Origin: Flavobacteriales bacterium
Lineage (GTDB): Bacteria > Bacteroidota > Bacteroidia > Flavobacteriales > Flavobacteriaceae
Assembly: GCA_017302935.1 (NCBI GenBank)
Contig: JAFLBT010000011.1
Location: 1 to 38,214, forward strand
DNA: 38,214 nucleotides
Direction: 5' to 3'
Shown: one piece after another, positions 23,624 through 32,723 of the stretch
How the letters are laid out: each line of letters begins with the position of its first letter
Numbering within the stretch: position 1 is the first letter of the stretch
Program-made: the position numbers and the translations under genes
Notes under the pieces: generated by a model
The model's input: only the letters and a program-made list of their open reading frames with translations
What the model was told of the DNA's origin: nothing
Databases searched by the model: none

Positions 23624-23625
23624 AA

Positions 23626-24270
23626 ATGACAATTATTGACAAAACCATTCTTTTTGTAAAAAAACAACTCCATGACGCAGAAGGAGGTCATGATTGGTTT
23701 CATATCGAACGCGTTTACAAAAATGCAGTTTTGATTGCTCAAGAAGAAGATTGTGATGTTACGGTTGTGAAATTAGGAGCATTATTGCACGACATTGCCG
23801 ATTCCAAATTCCATGATGGAGATGAAGAAATTGGTCCAAAAATGGCTAGAACATTTTTAGAAAGTGAAAACGTTTCTGAAGGAATTATTGAGCATGTAGT
23901 TCAAATTATTCAAAATATTTCGTTCAAAGGTGGAAATTTTGAAAAAACTTTTTCATCCATAGAATTAGAAATTGTTCAAGATGCCGATCGATTAGATGCT
24001 TTGGGAGCTATTGGAATTGCTAGAACATTTAATTATGGCGGATTTAAAAACAGACCCATTTACAATCCTTCTATTGCTCCAAAATTGAATATGACCAAAG
24101 AAGAATATAAAAAAAGTGATTCGCCTACATTGAATCATTTTTATGAAAAATTATTGCTTTTAAAAGATAAAATGAATACCGAAACCGGAAAAAAATTAGC
24201 TCAAGAGCGTCACCGATTTATGGAAACATTCTTGAGCCAATTTTATGCGGAATGGGAAGGGGAGAAGTAA
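23626..24270 (+). CDS. HD-domain phosphohydrolase
   Basis: A 214-residue metal-dependent HD protein of the YpgQ/YedJ type. Residues H22 to H26 (GGHDWFHIERV) carry the first metal/substrate His, LLHDIADSKFHDGDEEIG holds the central HD pair at about 57-58, and VQDADRLDALGAIGIARTF supplies the distal Asp. These proteins hydrolyse nucleotides or other phosphoesters; the physiological substrate here is unknown. The ATG at 23626 was chosen; the open frame starting at 23596 lies inside the desaturase. It begins 2 bases after the desaturase stop, so it is the last gene of the plsC operon. Its end is 3 bases from the convergent gene. Confidence 0.9.
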   Translation: MTIIDKTILFVKKQLHDAEGGHDWFHIERVYKNAVLIAQEEDCDVTVVKLGALLHDIADSKFHDGDEEIGPKMARTFLESENVSEGIIEHVVQIIQNISFKGGNFEKTFSSIELEIVQDADRLDALGAIGIARTFNYGGFKNRPIYNPSIAPKLNMTKEEYKKSDSPTLNHFYEKLLLLKDKMNTETGKKLAQERHRFMETFLSQFYAEWEGEK

Positions 24271-24273
24271 TAA

Positions 24274-25833
24274 TTATTTTAATGAAATTTTTAATAATTG
24301 TTTTTTCTTACCTTTACGACCAATAAAGTAAATATTATCACCTGAAATTGCTCCATCAGAAACCATAAAAGGCACTTCACTATCTTTGTCATCTAAAATT
24401 TCTTTAAAATCAAAATCACCATTATTATTCACCCTTATAATGTTTAAATTTGATTTTTTGGCAGAAGTTTGACCAAATTGAATTCGGTCATTACTCAATT
24501 TTTTTACTTTTTCTCCGGTATTTATAAAGAAATATGTGTCTTCGCCTTTAGCTGTTGAGGTATATGAAATATACGCTTCGTCACCTTTTGTTGATTGTCT
24601 TTTATTAATATTTCTTGCCCACACAATATCGCCACCTTGGTTAAGTTTTACTGTTACAATGTCATCATAGTGATAAATATAATAAGTATATCCACCACCG
24701 TTTTGAGAATTTACCTGATGAGTAGTAACATAATATTCTTCCGCATTAAAAATTATTTCATTTTTATTGTTGATGAGAATTTTTCTGAAAGATAGGTTTT
24801 TAAGCTCTTTATCTTTGTTTTTACCATATTTATCAATTACAAATTGCTCAGTAAAAGGATTATATTTAGCTTTTTTAATTTCTAGTGAAGTTGGATCTAA
24901 TTCAAAATAAACAACACCTTTAAATCTTGAATCTTTTCTATCTGAATAAAAACCTATACAAGCTAATCGGTCTTCAAAAATAATGGTCTTAAGAGAAGCT
25001 GCAAAATGCTCATCGGTATCAAAAACTTGAGTTTTTTCGCTGTTTTTTGTAATTTTTGTTAACTCATATTGATATTTACCACCTTCTTTTTTCTTCTTTT
25101 TTTCATCTGTTTTTACTTTTCCCAGTAAATAGAGAGTGTTTCCATCTTTAGAAACATCAATGTTTTCATATTTGAATTTTTTGTCTTTTACTTCTCTCTT
25201 AAATACATGTTCAAATTTTTGATTTAAACCATCATCATATAAGTAAATTTTATGGGTTTCTGAATTTTTATCCACAATATCAACTGTTATAGCAAATGCA
25301 TTTCTATCTTCGTTAATAATCATTTGAGCTCCGGAATCATTGTCAAATCCACTTGATGAACCAAAGAAGCTAAACTGTTTTACTTCCTCACTTTTTATTC
25401 GGAATAATTCTTTTCTGTTGAATTTAAAGTCAGCAATCTTTCCTGTTAATGCTGAACAAATAAAAGCTTTATCTTTTTTATTGTATAAGAAATTAATCAA
25501 GTGAATTTCATCATCTTTTTTTATCAACCCTAAAACGGAAGAATATTTTTCCTCATCAGAATACTTCATCTCCATTTCATATTCTTTGATTAATTTTAAA
25601 TTGGAATCATAATGTTCAAAGTAATATCCGCTACCTGAAGAAAACACTCCACCATAGTAAGAACGTACTACCAAAACACCACCCACACCATCATCTTCTA
25701 CAAGAATAATTTTAGAATTTTTATATTCATCTTTAAATACAGCACTCTGTTTTATATCACATGGGATATTTTGAGAAAAGTGTTTCAACGATATAAAACA
25801 TGTTAAAACAAAAAAGATAATCTTTTTTTTCAT
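24274..25833 (-). CDS. Secreted protein of unknown function, 519 residues
   Basis: Starts MKKKIIFFVLTCFISLKHFS, a signal peptide with cleavage near SQN. The mature part is rich in Lys, Asp and Asn with repeated beta segments carrying propeller-like phrases (KIILVEDDGVGGVLVVRSYY, DGNTLYLLGKV, GDNIYFIGRKGKKKQLLKI). No catalytic motif, lipobox or T9SS domain is seen; similar large exported proteins in flavobacteria are annotated as hypothetical. It lies 27 bases after the enoyl-CoA hydratase gene, so it is probably the last gene of the long minus-strand run that contains hemH and hemJ. The AT content is higher than in the hydratase. It may share a fold with the protein at 4114-5556. Confidence 0.68.
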   Translation of the reverse strand: MKKKIIFFVLTCFISLKHFSQNIPCDIKQSAVFKDEYKNSKIILVEDDGVGGVLVVRSYYGGVFSSGSGYYFEHYDSNLKLIKEYEMEMKYSDEEKYSSVLGLIKKDDEIHLINFLYNKKDKAFICSALTGKIADFKFNRKELFRIKSEEVKQFSFFGSSSGFDNDSGAQMIINEDRNAFAITVDIVDKNSETHKIYLYDDGLNQKFEHVFKREVKDKKFKYENIDVSKDGNTLYLLGKVKTDEKKKKKEGGKYQYELTKITKNSEKTQVFDTDEHFAASLKTIIFEDRLACIGFYSDRKDSRFKGVVYFELDPTSLEIKKAKYNPFTEQFVIDKYGKNKDKELKNLSFRKILINNKNEIIFNAEEYYVTTHQVNSQNGGGYTYYIYHYDDIVTVKLNQGGDIVWARNINKRQSTKGDEAYISYTSTAKGEDTYFFINTGEKVKKLSNDRIQFGQTSAKKSNLNIIRVNNNGDFDFKEILDDKDSEVPFMVSDGAISGDNIYFIGRKGKKKQLLKISLK

Positions 25834-25860
25834 AAAATAATTGATTATTGGTTAAAAATA

Positions 25861-26643
25861 TTAATTTCCTTTAAACTCTGCTTTTCTTTTCTCTAAAAAT
25901 GCTGTTGTTCCTTCTTTAAAATCAGCTGTTCCAAATGATTTTCCGAAATTTTTAATTTCTATTTCATAACCATTTACGCCATCTTTGAAATTAGCATTCA
26001 CTGCAGCAATTGCATTGGAAATGGCAACAGGTGAATTTTTAGCAATTTTTGTAGCAATTCCTTTTGTAAATTCTATCAATTCCGCTTGTGGAACGACATG
26101 ATTAACCAAACCATAATTTTTAGCGGTTTCGGCATCAATCATGGTGGCACTCATAATCATTTCCATGGCACGACCTTTTCCAACGAGTTGAGGCAAACGT
26201 TGTGTTCCTCCATAACCCGGAATTACTCCTAGAGTTACTTCCGGCAAACCCATTTTGGCATTATCGGAGGCAATTCTAAAGTGAGCAGACATTGCTAATT
26301 CTAATCCGCCGCCCAATGCAAAACCATTTACGGCAGCAATTACCGGTGTGGATAAATTTTCTACAAAATCAAATAATAATTCTTGTCCTTTTGCGGCTAA
26401 TTTTCCACCTTCTTCCACAGAAAAATGGGCAAATTCAGAGATATCGGCTCCGGCAACAAAAGCTTTTTCGCCACTTCCGGTAATGATGATAACCCGAGTG
26501 AATTTGTCTTTATTTTCAGTATCAAAAGCGTGATGTAATTCTTCTATAGTAGCTTTGTTTAACGCATTTAATTTGGTCGGACGATTAATGGTAATCACGG
26601 AGATTCCGTTGTCTTTTTCTATTATAATATTTTCGTAATTCAT
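25861..26643 (-). CDS. Enoyl-CoA hydratase/isomerase family protein
   Basis: A 260-residue crotonase-fold enzyme. Oxyanion-hole segments are AFVAGADISEF (residues 61-71) and GFALGGGLELAM (107-118). Both catalytic glutamates of true enoyl-CoA hydratases are present: E115 in GGGLELAM and E135 in MGLPEVTLGV, 20 residues apart as in the rat enzyme, and GVIPGYGGTQRLPQLVG follows. It therefore probably hydrates 2-enoyl-CoA in fatty-acid or amino-acid degradation. The start MNYENIIIEKDNGISVITIN is standard. It begins 3 bases after the histidine kinase stop, an odd partner for a catabolic enzyme. Confidence 0.92.
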   Translation of the reverse strand: MNYENIIIEKDNGISVITINRPTKLNALNKATIEELHHAFDTENKDKFTRVIIITGSGEKAFVAGADISEFAHFSVEEGGKLAAKGQELLFDFVENLSTPVIAAVNGFALGGGLELAMSAHFRIASDNAKMGLPEVTLGVIPGYGGTQRLPQLVGKGRAMEMIMSATMIDAETAKNYGLVNHVVPQAELIEFTKGIATKIAKNSPVAISNAIAAVNANFKDGVNGYEIEIKNFGKSFGTADFKEGTTAFLEKRKAEFKGN

Positions 26644-26646
26644 GGT

Positions 26647-28137
26647 TTATGCAATTTGTTCGTTTGTATTGATAGGTAAGGTTACAATAAAAGTAGTTCC
26701 TTTGTTTTGTTCAGATTCAAAGGTAATAGTTCCGTTATAATTTTCGATAATTTTTTTGATGATACCAAGCCCAAGTCCCATTCCACTTGATTTGGTAGTG
26801 AATTTTGGCTCAAATACTTGAGTTTTATTTTCTTCTGAAATTCCAATTCCATTGTCATTAACAGAAATGATTACTTTTTCATTTTCATGATAAACAGAAA
26901 CAATCACAGCTGGATTTTCAGTGAAATCAGTTACCGCCTGAGTAGCATTTTTTACTAAATTGGTTATGATTCGAATGAGTTGAGTTCTATCCATATTCAG
27001 ATAAATTTCTTTTTCTGAAGGCTCAAAGCGAATGTAATTTTCATTAAAAATTTCTAATCCAAGTTGGATAATTTCTACTACATTAATTCGTTCGTTTTGT
27101 TGTGCCGGCATCGAAGCAAAATTTGAAAAAGCATTAGCAACCGAACTCATTATGTCAATTTGTTGTAACAACGTTTTGGTATAATCTTTAATTTTTTGAT
27201 GAATATTAGGGTCTTTAGGATCAAATTTTCGTTCAAAACTTTGAATGGTTAGTCGCATTGGCGTAAGTGGATTTTTGACTTCATGTGCCACTTGTTTTGC
27301 CATTTCTCGCCAAGCTTGTTCGCGTTCACTTTGAGCTAATTTCACCGCACTATCTTCTAATTCAGCAACCATATTGTTATAAGATCGAATCAAAAGTTCA
27401 ATTTCTGTGCTGCTGGTTTCCAATTCAATTTTTTGATTTTTACGATTCAATTGGGTTATTGTCAGTTTTTCGGCTATAGTTTTTAATGATTTTGTTATAT
27501 AACTTGATAAAAAGTAAGCCAAAAGAATAGAAAGTATTAGCATAAATGAATACACTTGCCCAAATCGAATCATGAATTTTTGAAGTTCCTTTTCATAATA
27601 ACCATCGTCTTCTATGTAAGGAATATTCATGACTGCTAAAGGCTTAAATTGAGCATCTTTTATTTCGCTGTAAGAGGATAAATTTTTTACACCGTTAATT
27701 TCTCTATATTCAACATATCGTTTATCCAAACTGGATTGAACTAATTTTATCAAATAGATATCAATTGATTTTGGGTCTTTATCAACTGCAAAAGAAGATT
27801 TAGAGGATTTCAGTAGATTTCCTTCCAAATCATAAAAATTTATTTCTAAACCGTGAATATCAGAGAGCTCATGAATTTTATCCCTTTCAGAAAAAATTAA
27901 TGGAATATTTTCTGTAGTTAGCGGATATGTTGTAGTGTTGAGAATGTAATTAATATGCTCTTTAATGGCAGTTTCTTTACGCAATAATCGTTCTTGATGA
28001 TAATCTTTTGCCTCTTTTCTAAACTGATAAATGGAAACAGAAGCAATCAAAATAGAAGAAATCACGGTTAGAAAAATCATCGAAATGAAGATTCTTACCC
28101 GTAAAGATAATTTTCCTATTTTTTTAAAAAAATTCAC
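26647..28137 (-). CDS. NtrY-like sensor histidine kinase
   Basis: A 496-residue membrane sensor kinase. Membrane helices lie at about 14-37 and 192-214 with a periplasmic sensor domain of about 155 residues between them. A HAMP-like linker follows (SLKTIAEKLTITQLNRKN), then the H-box QVAHEVKNPLTPMRL with phospho-acceptor H285, the N-box LIRIITNLVKNATQAV, the G1 box DNGIGI and the G2 box GMGLGLG. AHEVKNPLTP places it with NtrY-type kinases. No response regulator is adjacent, so it is an orphan here. The start is GTG at 28137, overlapping the hemJ TGA stop by 4 bases (GTGA), so translation is probably coupled. Its signal is unknown; the setting suggests heme, iron or redox. Confidence 0.9.
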   Translation of the reverse strand: MNFFKKIGKLSLRVRIFISMIFLTVISSILIASVSIYQFRKEAKDYHQERLLRKETAIKEHINYILNTTTYPLTTENIPLIFSERDKIHELSDIHGLEINFYDLEGNLLKSSKSSFAVDKDPKSIDIYLIKLVQSSLDKRYVEYREINGVKNLSSYSEIKDAQFKPLAVMNIPYIEDDGYYEKELQKFMIRFGQVYSFMLILSILLAYFLSSYITKSLKTIAEKLTITQLNRKNQKIELETSSTEIELLIRSYNNMVAELEDSAVKLAQSEREQAWREMAKQVAHEVKNPLTPMRLTIQSFERKFDPKDPNIHQKIKDYTKTLLQQIDIMSSVANAFSNFASMPAQQNERINVVEIIQLGLEIFNENYIRFEPSEKEIYLNMDRTQLIRIITNLVKNATQAVTDFTENPAVIVSVYHENEKVIISVNDNGIGISEENKTQVFEPKFTTKSSGMGLGLGIIKKIIENYNGTITFESEQNKGTTFIVTLPINTNEQIA

Positions 28138-28676
28138 GATTGACGTTCTCGAATTCGTTTGTAAAATTTAAAACCGATCATCAGCAGTAATGAAAAAGCT
28201 ATAATACCAATTACACCAAATATCCAATTGATGGCATTTTTCAAAATCACTAAAAACACTACTGCAAATAAGATTAATGTAGCTCCTTCATTCCATAAAC
28301 GAAAAAAATTGGAACTGTTTTTTACTTCATTCTTTTGTAATTGTTTGAAAATCAAATGACATTTAAAATGATACAAATACAACAAAACCACAAAACCTAA
28401 TTTTACTAACATCCAGCCTTGTGTAAGCCAAGTAGGAATTAAATATAGCAACCAAAAAGCAAAAATACTAGCTAAAATAGCACTCGGCCAAGTGATGATA
28501 TACCATAACCGGTATTGCATTAATTGGTATTGTTGGATTAAAATACGTTGTTCCGGTTCGGGTTTTTCTTTTGCTTCGGCATGATAAACAAATAAACGAA
28601 CAATGTAAAAAAGTCCGGCAAACCAAGTGACTACAAAAATGAGATGTAAGGCTTTGATGTAGTTATATATTTCCAT
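28134..28676 (-). CDS. hemJ: HemJ-type protoporphyrinogen oxidase
   Basis: A 180-residue integral membrane protein of the HemJ (UPF0093, CopD-like) family, which oxidises protoporphyrinogen IX to protoporphyrin IX, the step before ferrochelatase. Visible family residues: H11 in IKALHLIFVVTWFAGLFY, H32 in RLFVYH, the WPSAILA turn, and the MLVKLGFVVLLYLYH segment with the conserved Lys and His. Four to five membrane helices can be drawn. A hydrophobic C-terminal extension (about 145-172) adds one more. The start directly touches the stop of the MATE gene. hemH in the same run strongly supports the role. Confidence 0.88.
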   Translation of the reverse strand: MEIYNYIKALHLIFVVTWFAGLFYIVRLFVYHAEAKEKPEPEQRILIQQYQLMQYRLWYIITWPSAILASIFAFWLLYLIPTWLTQGWMLVKLGFVVLLYLYHFKCHLIFKQLQKNEVKNSSNFFRLWNEGATLILFAVVFLVILKNAINWIFGVIGIIAFSLLLMIGFKFYKRIRERQS

Positions 28677-30020
28677 TTATTGTGGTTCTATTAATTTGGT
28701 GGTCATTTCTTTTCGCAAAAAATAGGCCGTAATTAGTGTTGATAACACATCGGCAATCGGAAAAGCAACCCATACTCCAAAAATACCAAAATAATTTGGC
28801 AAAATCAGCACTAGCGGAATCAGAAAAAAACCTTGCTTTGTTAAAGTCAGCAATAATGCCGGAATAGCTTTTCCGGCGGCTTGAAAATAAGCTGCTCCAA
28901 TAAGCTGTAAAGCGATAATTGGTGTTGCGGCAAAAACCCATCGCATTGCATTTGGTGTTTCTTTTATAACCTCTAAATCGTTGGTAAAAACAGCTACAAT
29001 AGGTTGTGCAAAAAGCAATATGATTAGAAAAATAAAAGTAGCTAAAAGAGCGGCATATTTTATCGAAATGGAAATGGTTTCTTTTACTCTAGTGTAATTT
29101 TCGGCTCCATAATTGTATCCGGCAATCGGCAAAAAGCCATGCGTAATTCCCAAAATGGGAAACAAAGCAAACATCAACATTCTACTAATGATGCCGTAAA
29201 CCACAACCGAATGTTCTCCGCCATATACAAACAACGTATGATTGACAATAATAGCTAAAATGCTTACAACTCCTTGACGGGAAAACGTCACTAATCCTAA
29301 AGAAGAGATTTCTTTTACCAATGAAAAGTCAAATCGATAATGATGAGCTGAGGGTTTTAATTCACTCTTTTTGATAAAAAACCAAATTATAAAAATAAAA
29401 CACATAAAATAGGAAATGGTTGTGGCTAATGCCGCTCCAAACATTCCCATATTCATAAATTTGATAAAAATAATGTCGAGAAAAATATTTCCAAAAGCCG
29501 GAATAATCATCGCCATCATCGCAAATTTGGCTTTTCCTTCAGCTCTAATTACATTATTACCCATCATGCAAAGTGCTAAAAAAGGAACACCAACTAAAAC
29601 AGGTATAAAAAATTCTTTGGCCGGTTTCAAAATGTCACCATTCGCTCCAAAAAGTAGCAGAATTTCATCGGAAAACAAAAAGCCAATCAATACAAAAAAC
29701 AACGCTAATATTAAGGTCATCATGATTTGATTTCCAAAAGTTCGATAGGCTTTTTCTTTGTCTTTTGCTCCTAATGCTCTTGAAATAATGGAACTTCCAC
29801 CTATTCCAATCGCCATTCCTAATGAAGAAATTAAAAAGGTAATGGGCAATACAACTGTTACAGCAGCAATAGCCAATGAACCTATCCATTGGCCCACAAA
29901 AATGGTATCTACTAAAATGTTAATAGACATAAATAAGATACCAATTGAGGCCGGAACGGCTTGTTTTATCAAGAGTTGCTTGATATCATCGGTTCCTAAT
30001 GCTCCTGACGATTTTGCCAT
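28677..30020 (-). CDS. MATE-family multidrug/sodium efflux transporter
   Basis: A 447-residue protein with about 12 membrane helices and the two-fold MATE pattern: VPASIGILFMSINILVDTIF near the N-terminus (SINxxVDTxFVG, the NorM-like signature), GSSIISRALGAKDKEKA after helix 2, and the repeated elements SRMLMFALFPILGI and AGYNYGAENYTRVKET in the second half. It exports cationic compounds against Na+ or H+. It starts at the ATG overlapping the hemH stop by one base (TAATG) and ends against the hemJ start. Between two heme genes, a porphyrin, heme or drug substrate is possible, but nothing in the sequence proves it. Confidence 0.9.
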   Translation of the reverse strand: MAKSSGALGTDDIKQLLIKQAVPASIGILFMSINILVDTIFVGQWIGSLAIAAVTVVLPITFLISSLGMAIGIGGSSIISRALGAKDKEKAYRTFGNQIMMTLILALFFVLIGFLFSDEILLLFGANGDILKPAKEFFIPVLVGVPFLALCMMGNNVIRAEGKAKFAMMAMIIPAFGNIFLDIIFIKFMNMGMFGAALATTISYFMCFIFIIWFFIKKSELKPSAHHYRFDFSLVKEISSLGLVTFSRQGVVSILAIIVNHTLFVYGGEHSVVVYGIISRMLMFALFPILGITHGFLPIAGYNYGAENYTRVKETISISIKYAALLATFIFLIILLFAQPIVAVFTNDLEVIKETPNAMRWVFAATPIIALQLIGAAYFQAAGKAIPALLLTLTKQGFFLIPLVLILPNYFGIFGVWVAFPIADVLSTLITAYFLRKEMTTKLIEPQ

Positions 30021-31057
30021 TATTTACTAGTTTCCATTTCAGCAAAAACCCATTGATCAATCCAACGGCTCAAGGTTTTGCACCAATCATCATCGTCATT
30101 TAAACACGGAATGGCCAAAAATTCTTCGCCCCCATGCTCTTTAAATTCATGGTTGGCTTCCATAGCTATTTCTTCTAATGTTTCCAAACAATCAGAAACA
30201 AAAGCCGGAGTAACAACCGCTAATTTTTTAATTCCTTTTTCAGGCATTTTGTTGATTTCTGTGTCGGTATATGGGGTGAGCCATTTATCTCCTGCCAAAC
30301 GCGATTGAAACGTTTGGCTGTATTTTCCTTCGGGAATTCCTAAAAACTCAACTACTTGTTTGGTAGTTTCATAGCATTGATGACGGTAGCAAAACTCGTG
30401 TGCAGGCGAAGGTGTGTTACAACATGAACCATCTATTTTGCAATGACTTTTGGTTACATCGGTTTTACGAATATGACGTTCTGGAATTCCGTGGTACGAA
30501 AATAACAAGTGATCGTATTCAAAACCCTCCAAGTGTTTTTTGATAGAATTAGATAAGTCTCGAATGTAATCTTTTTGGTTGTAAAAAGCCGGAAGAACCG
30601 TGAAATTCATGTTCGGGAATTTCTTTTTACGAATTTCCTCTGCTAACACTAAAATTGTAACCGTTGAAGCCATCGCGTGTTGCGGATACAAAGGAAAAAG
30701 CATCACTTCAGTCACGCCTTGATCGTGTAATTCTTGTAAACCCGATTCAATGCTAGGTTTTCCGTATCGCATGGCTAAACTTACAGGAACACTAGTGTTT
30801 GCTTGCACTTTTTTATGCATTCGTTTCGACAATACAATGAGTGGCGAACCTTCATCCCACCAAATTTTAGCATAAGCGGCTGCCGATTTTTTTGGTCGGG
30901 TTTGCAAAATTATTCCGCGAACTAATAGTGCTCTTAGTAAAAACGGAACGTCAATTACATATTTATCCATTAAAAATTCGTCTAAATACGGCTTGACATC
31001 TTTTGGGGTTGGACTTTCAGGTGAACCTAAGTTGACTAATAATACTCCTTTTTTCAT
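30020..31057 (-). CDS. hemH: Ferrochelatase
   Basis: A 345-residue ferrochelatase that inserts Fe2+ into protoporphyrin IX, the last step of heme b synthesis. Start MKKGVLLVNLGSPESPTPKD; catalytic H189 in LLFSYHGIPERHIRKTD; the FVSDCLETLEEIAMEA block carries the conserved acidic residues. Five cysteines (206, 212, 213, 223, 228) cluster in a CKIDGSCC ... FCYRHQC loop, more than in E. coli HemH, and could bind a metal or a 2Fe-2S cluster. The gene is the third of the minus run, 17 bases after the small membrane protein, and overlaps the MATE start by one base. Confidence 0.96.
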   Translation of the reverse strand: MKKGVLLVNLGSPESPTPKDVKPYLDEFLMDKYVIDVPFLLRALLVRGIILQTRPKKSAAAYAKIWWDEGSPLIVLSKRMHKKVQANTSVPVSLAMRYGKPSIESGLQELHDQGVTEVMLFPLYPQHAMASTVTILVLAEEIRKKKFPNMNFTVLPAFYNQKDYIRDLSNSIKKHLEGFEYDHLLFSYHGIPERHIRKTDVTKSHCKIDGSCCNTPSPAHEFCYRHQCYETTKQVVEFLGIPEGKYSQTFQSRLAGDKWLTPYTDTEINKMPEKGIKKLAVVTPAFVSDCLETLEEIAMEANHEFKEHGGEEFLAIPCLNDDDDWCKTLSRWIDQWVFAEMETSK

Positions 31058-31074
31058 TTTTTATAGCGATTTTT

Positions 31075-31623
31075 TTATTTTTTCGGATTAATTTTTATTA
31101 ACTTTTTTAATAATTCATCAATTTCTGCGGGTTTTTGTTTTACGAAGGTAATATCATAAATATATTCATTTTTTTGGAACCAATTTTTAAACATTGATGG
31201 AAAGAATTTTGTTATTTTTCTATCACGTGGTTCATTATAAAAAAAGTAAATTTTTTTGTTATAGTTAATATCTATTCTGGTACTTGCATGAGTTATGTTA
31301 ATTAGGCTTTCAATTTTTTTTCCATTTATGTAAATATAATTTAAATCTTTTTTAATGATTAAATTTTTACTAAAGAGCAATTTAACAAAGGTAACCAATC
31401 CATAACTAAATAATATAACAAGAGATGCTGACATAACTAATAGCAAACCTTCGTTTTTATAAAATAGATGACCAACCCAACTATTTCTTCCGCTTCCTGG
31501 TTTTCTTAATGAGAATTCATATGAATTTAAATGGATATAAGAAAAAAAAAGAATCATCAAAATTGCAAAAATTATAAAAAGAATAATTTTTGGATAATTG
31601 TATTTTAACTCAATTTGAGACAT
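31075..31623 (-). CDS. Small membrane protein of unknown function
   Basis: A 182-residue protein with two membrane helices (about 12-32, YPKIILFIIFAILMILFFSY, and about 60-84, LLLVMSASLVILFSYGLVTF) and a soluble C-terminal domain (KDLNYIYINGKKIESLINIT, then YFFYNEPRDRKITKFFPSMF) whose strand pattern is PH-like, as in the STM3941-type bacterial proteins. No catalytic residues are evident. It lies 18 bases after the AraC gene and 17 before hemH, so it is part of the same run. The DNA is very AT-rich. Function unknown. Confidence 0.65.
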   Translation of the reverse strand: MSQIELKYNYPKIILFIIFAILMILFFSYIHLNSYEFSLRKPGSGRNSWVGHLFYKNEGLLLVMSASLVILFSYGLVTFVKLLFSKNLIIKKDLNYIYINGKKIESLINITHASTRIDINYNKKIYFFYNEPRDRKITKFFPSMFKNWFQKNEYIYDITFVKQKPAEIDELLKKLIKINPKK

Positions 31624-31641
31624 CTAGTGTTAATAATATTT

Positions 31642-32508
31642 TTAATTGGACAAAGACATTAAATACTTCTTCGGAGTGGTGCCGAATTTCTTTTTAAATG
31701 CCGCAATAAAATGTGAAGCGGTACTGTATCCGATTTGAACACCTACTTCATTCACGTTATACGTGCCAGTATCTAATAATTTACGGGCATATTCTAGTTT
31801 GTAATCAAACAAAAAACCATACACACTGTCACCATAAACTTGTTTAAAACCGGTTTTTAGTTTTTTCAAAGTTAAGCCAACCATTTCAGAAAGTTCTTGT
31901 AATCCGGGTGGTTCGGCCATGTTGTTGATGATAATTTGCTTGGCTTTTTTGATTTTAGCAATGTTTTCTTCGTCCATCAAAAACGGACATTGTTCCATAT
32001 TTGGATCTTCACTTCGGTTGAAATACAGACTTAATAATTCATACCCTTTCCCTTTAAAATATAAGTTTCGAATGGATGTATTAAGGTTATAATGAAACAA
32101 TTGATTTAGCACAATTGCCATTGACGGACTAATATCATCTTCGGTATAATATTTTTTTTCACGGTTTTCATCACTTAAAAACGGAATATGTTCTGCTTCG
32201 TTAGAAAACAAACTGTGTAATTTTTTGATGGAAATTAACACCGAAATCATCCAAGTATTTGGGCCAATTTCTAAATGTATTGGCAATTCTTTTTGTGGAT
32301 TATAGAATAAAAGCGATTTTTCTTCATTCAAATCCAACGCATAATTTCCTTGATTAAAAATAAATTTCGCTTTTCCCTTTAATCCATAATGAAATTGAAT
32401 CAAATTATTGTGAACCGGACGATGAAAAATTTCGGTTGAAGTACTATTGTTTTGAAAGCGAATCAAATAGAAATCATTTTCAATTTTTATTTCTTCATTT
32501 GAACCCAT
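31642..32508 (-). CDS. AraC-family transcriptional regulator beside heme genes
   Basis: A 288-residue regulator. Residues about 195-285 are the double helix-turn-helix: ITEPPGLQ-like MAEPPGLQELSEMVGLTLKK, then YKLEYARKLLDTGTYNVNEV, GVQIGYSTASHFIAAFKKKF and GTTPKKYL, the standard AraC signature. The N-terminal 170 residues form an effector or dimerisation domain (NLIQFHYGLKGKAKFIFN) reminiscent of PchR-type siderophore regulators. It is divergent from hemA and leads the minus run that includes hemH and hemJ, so control of heme or iron genes is likely. A 21-bp dyad lies directly upstream of its promoter. Self-regulation is inferred. Confidence 0.9.
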   Translation of the reverse strand: MGSNEEIKIENDFYLIRFQNNSTSTEIFHRPVHNNLIQFHYGLKGKAKFIFNQGNYALDLNEEKSLLFYNPQKELPIHLEIGPNTWMISVLISIKKLHSLFSNEAEHIPFLSDENREKKYYTEDDISPSMAIVLNQLFHYNLNTSIRNLYFKGKGYELLSLYFNRSEDPNMEQCPFLMDEENIAKIKKAKQIIINNMAEPPGLQELSEMVGLTLKKLKTGFKQVYGDSVYGFLFDYKLEYARKLLDTGTYNVNEVGVQIGYSTASHFIAAFKKKFGTTPKKYLMSLSN

Positions 32509-32521
32509 AGCGATACTTTTT

Positions 32522-32549
32522 TAAAATTAAACCATTCTTTTTTATACAA
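32522..32549 (-). promoter_or_regulatory. Promoter candidate of the AraC-type gene
   Basis: On the minus strand TTG (32549-32547), 17 bases, then TAATTTTA (32529-32522), one mismatch from TAnnTTTG. It implies a leader of only about 9 bases before the ATG at 32508. Confidence 0.45.
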
Positions 32550-32550
32550 C

Positions 32551-32571
32551 TATTTAGAATAAATCTAAATA
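32551..32571. promoter_or_regulatory. 21-bp dyad operator candidate, AraC/hemA control region
   Basis: TATTTAGA (32551-32558), 5 bases (ATAAA), then TCTAAATA (32564-32571): perfect 8-bp arms. It abuts the -33 TTG of the AraC-gene promoter and lies about 120 bases before the hemA -7 box. The shape suits a dimeric regulator such as a Fur- or Crp-type protein. Confidence 0.55.
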
Positions 32572-32691
32572 AATTCCGAAAAAGCTCCTTTTTTAGCTAA
32601 TAAATTAGAATGATTATAAACTAACACAAAAATAATTCTTTAAACGATATAAAAAGAACTTTGAGCGTTATTTTTTTGAAAAGCTTAACTA

Positions 32692-32699
32692 TAATTTTG
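32692..32699 (+). promoter_or_regulatory. -7 promoter box of hemA
   Basis: TAATTTTG matches TAnnTTTG exactly, 24 bases before the hemA ATG. TTG triplets upstream are at non-standard spacing (13 and 28 bases), which may mean the promoter needs an activator. Confidence 0.5.
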
Positions 32700-32723
32700 T
32701 TCTGCTTTTAGGTAAATACATTC

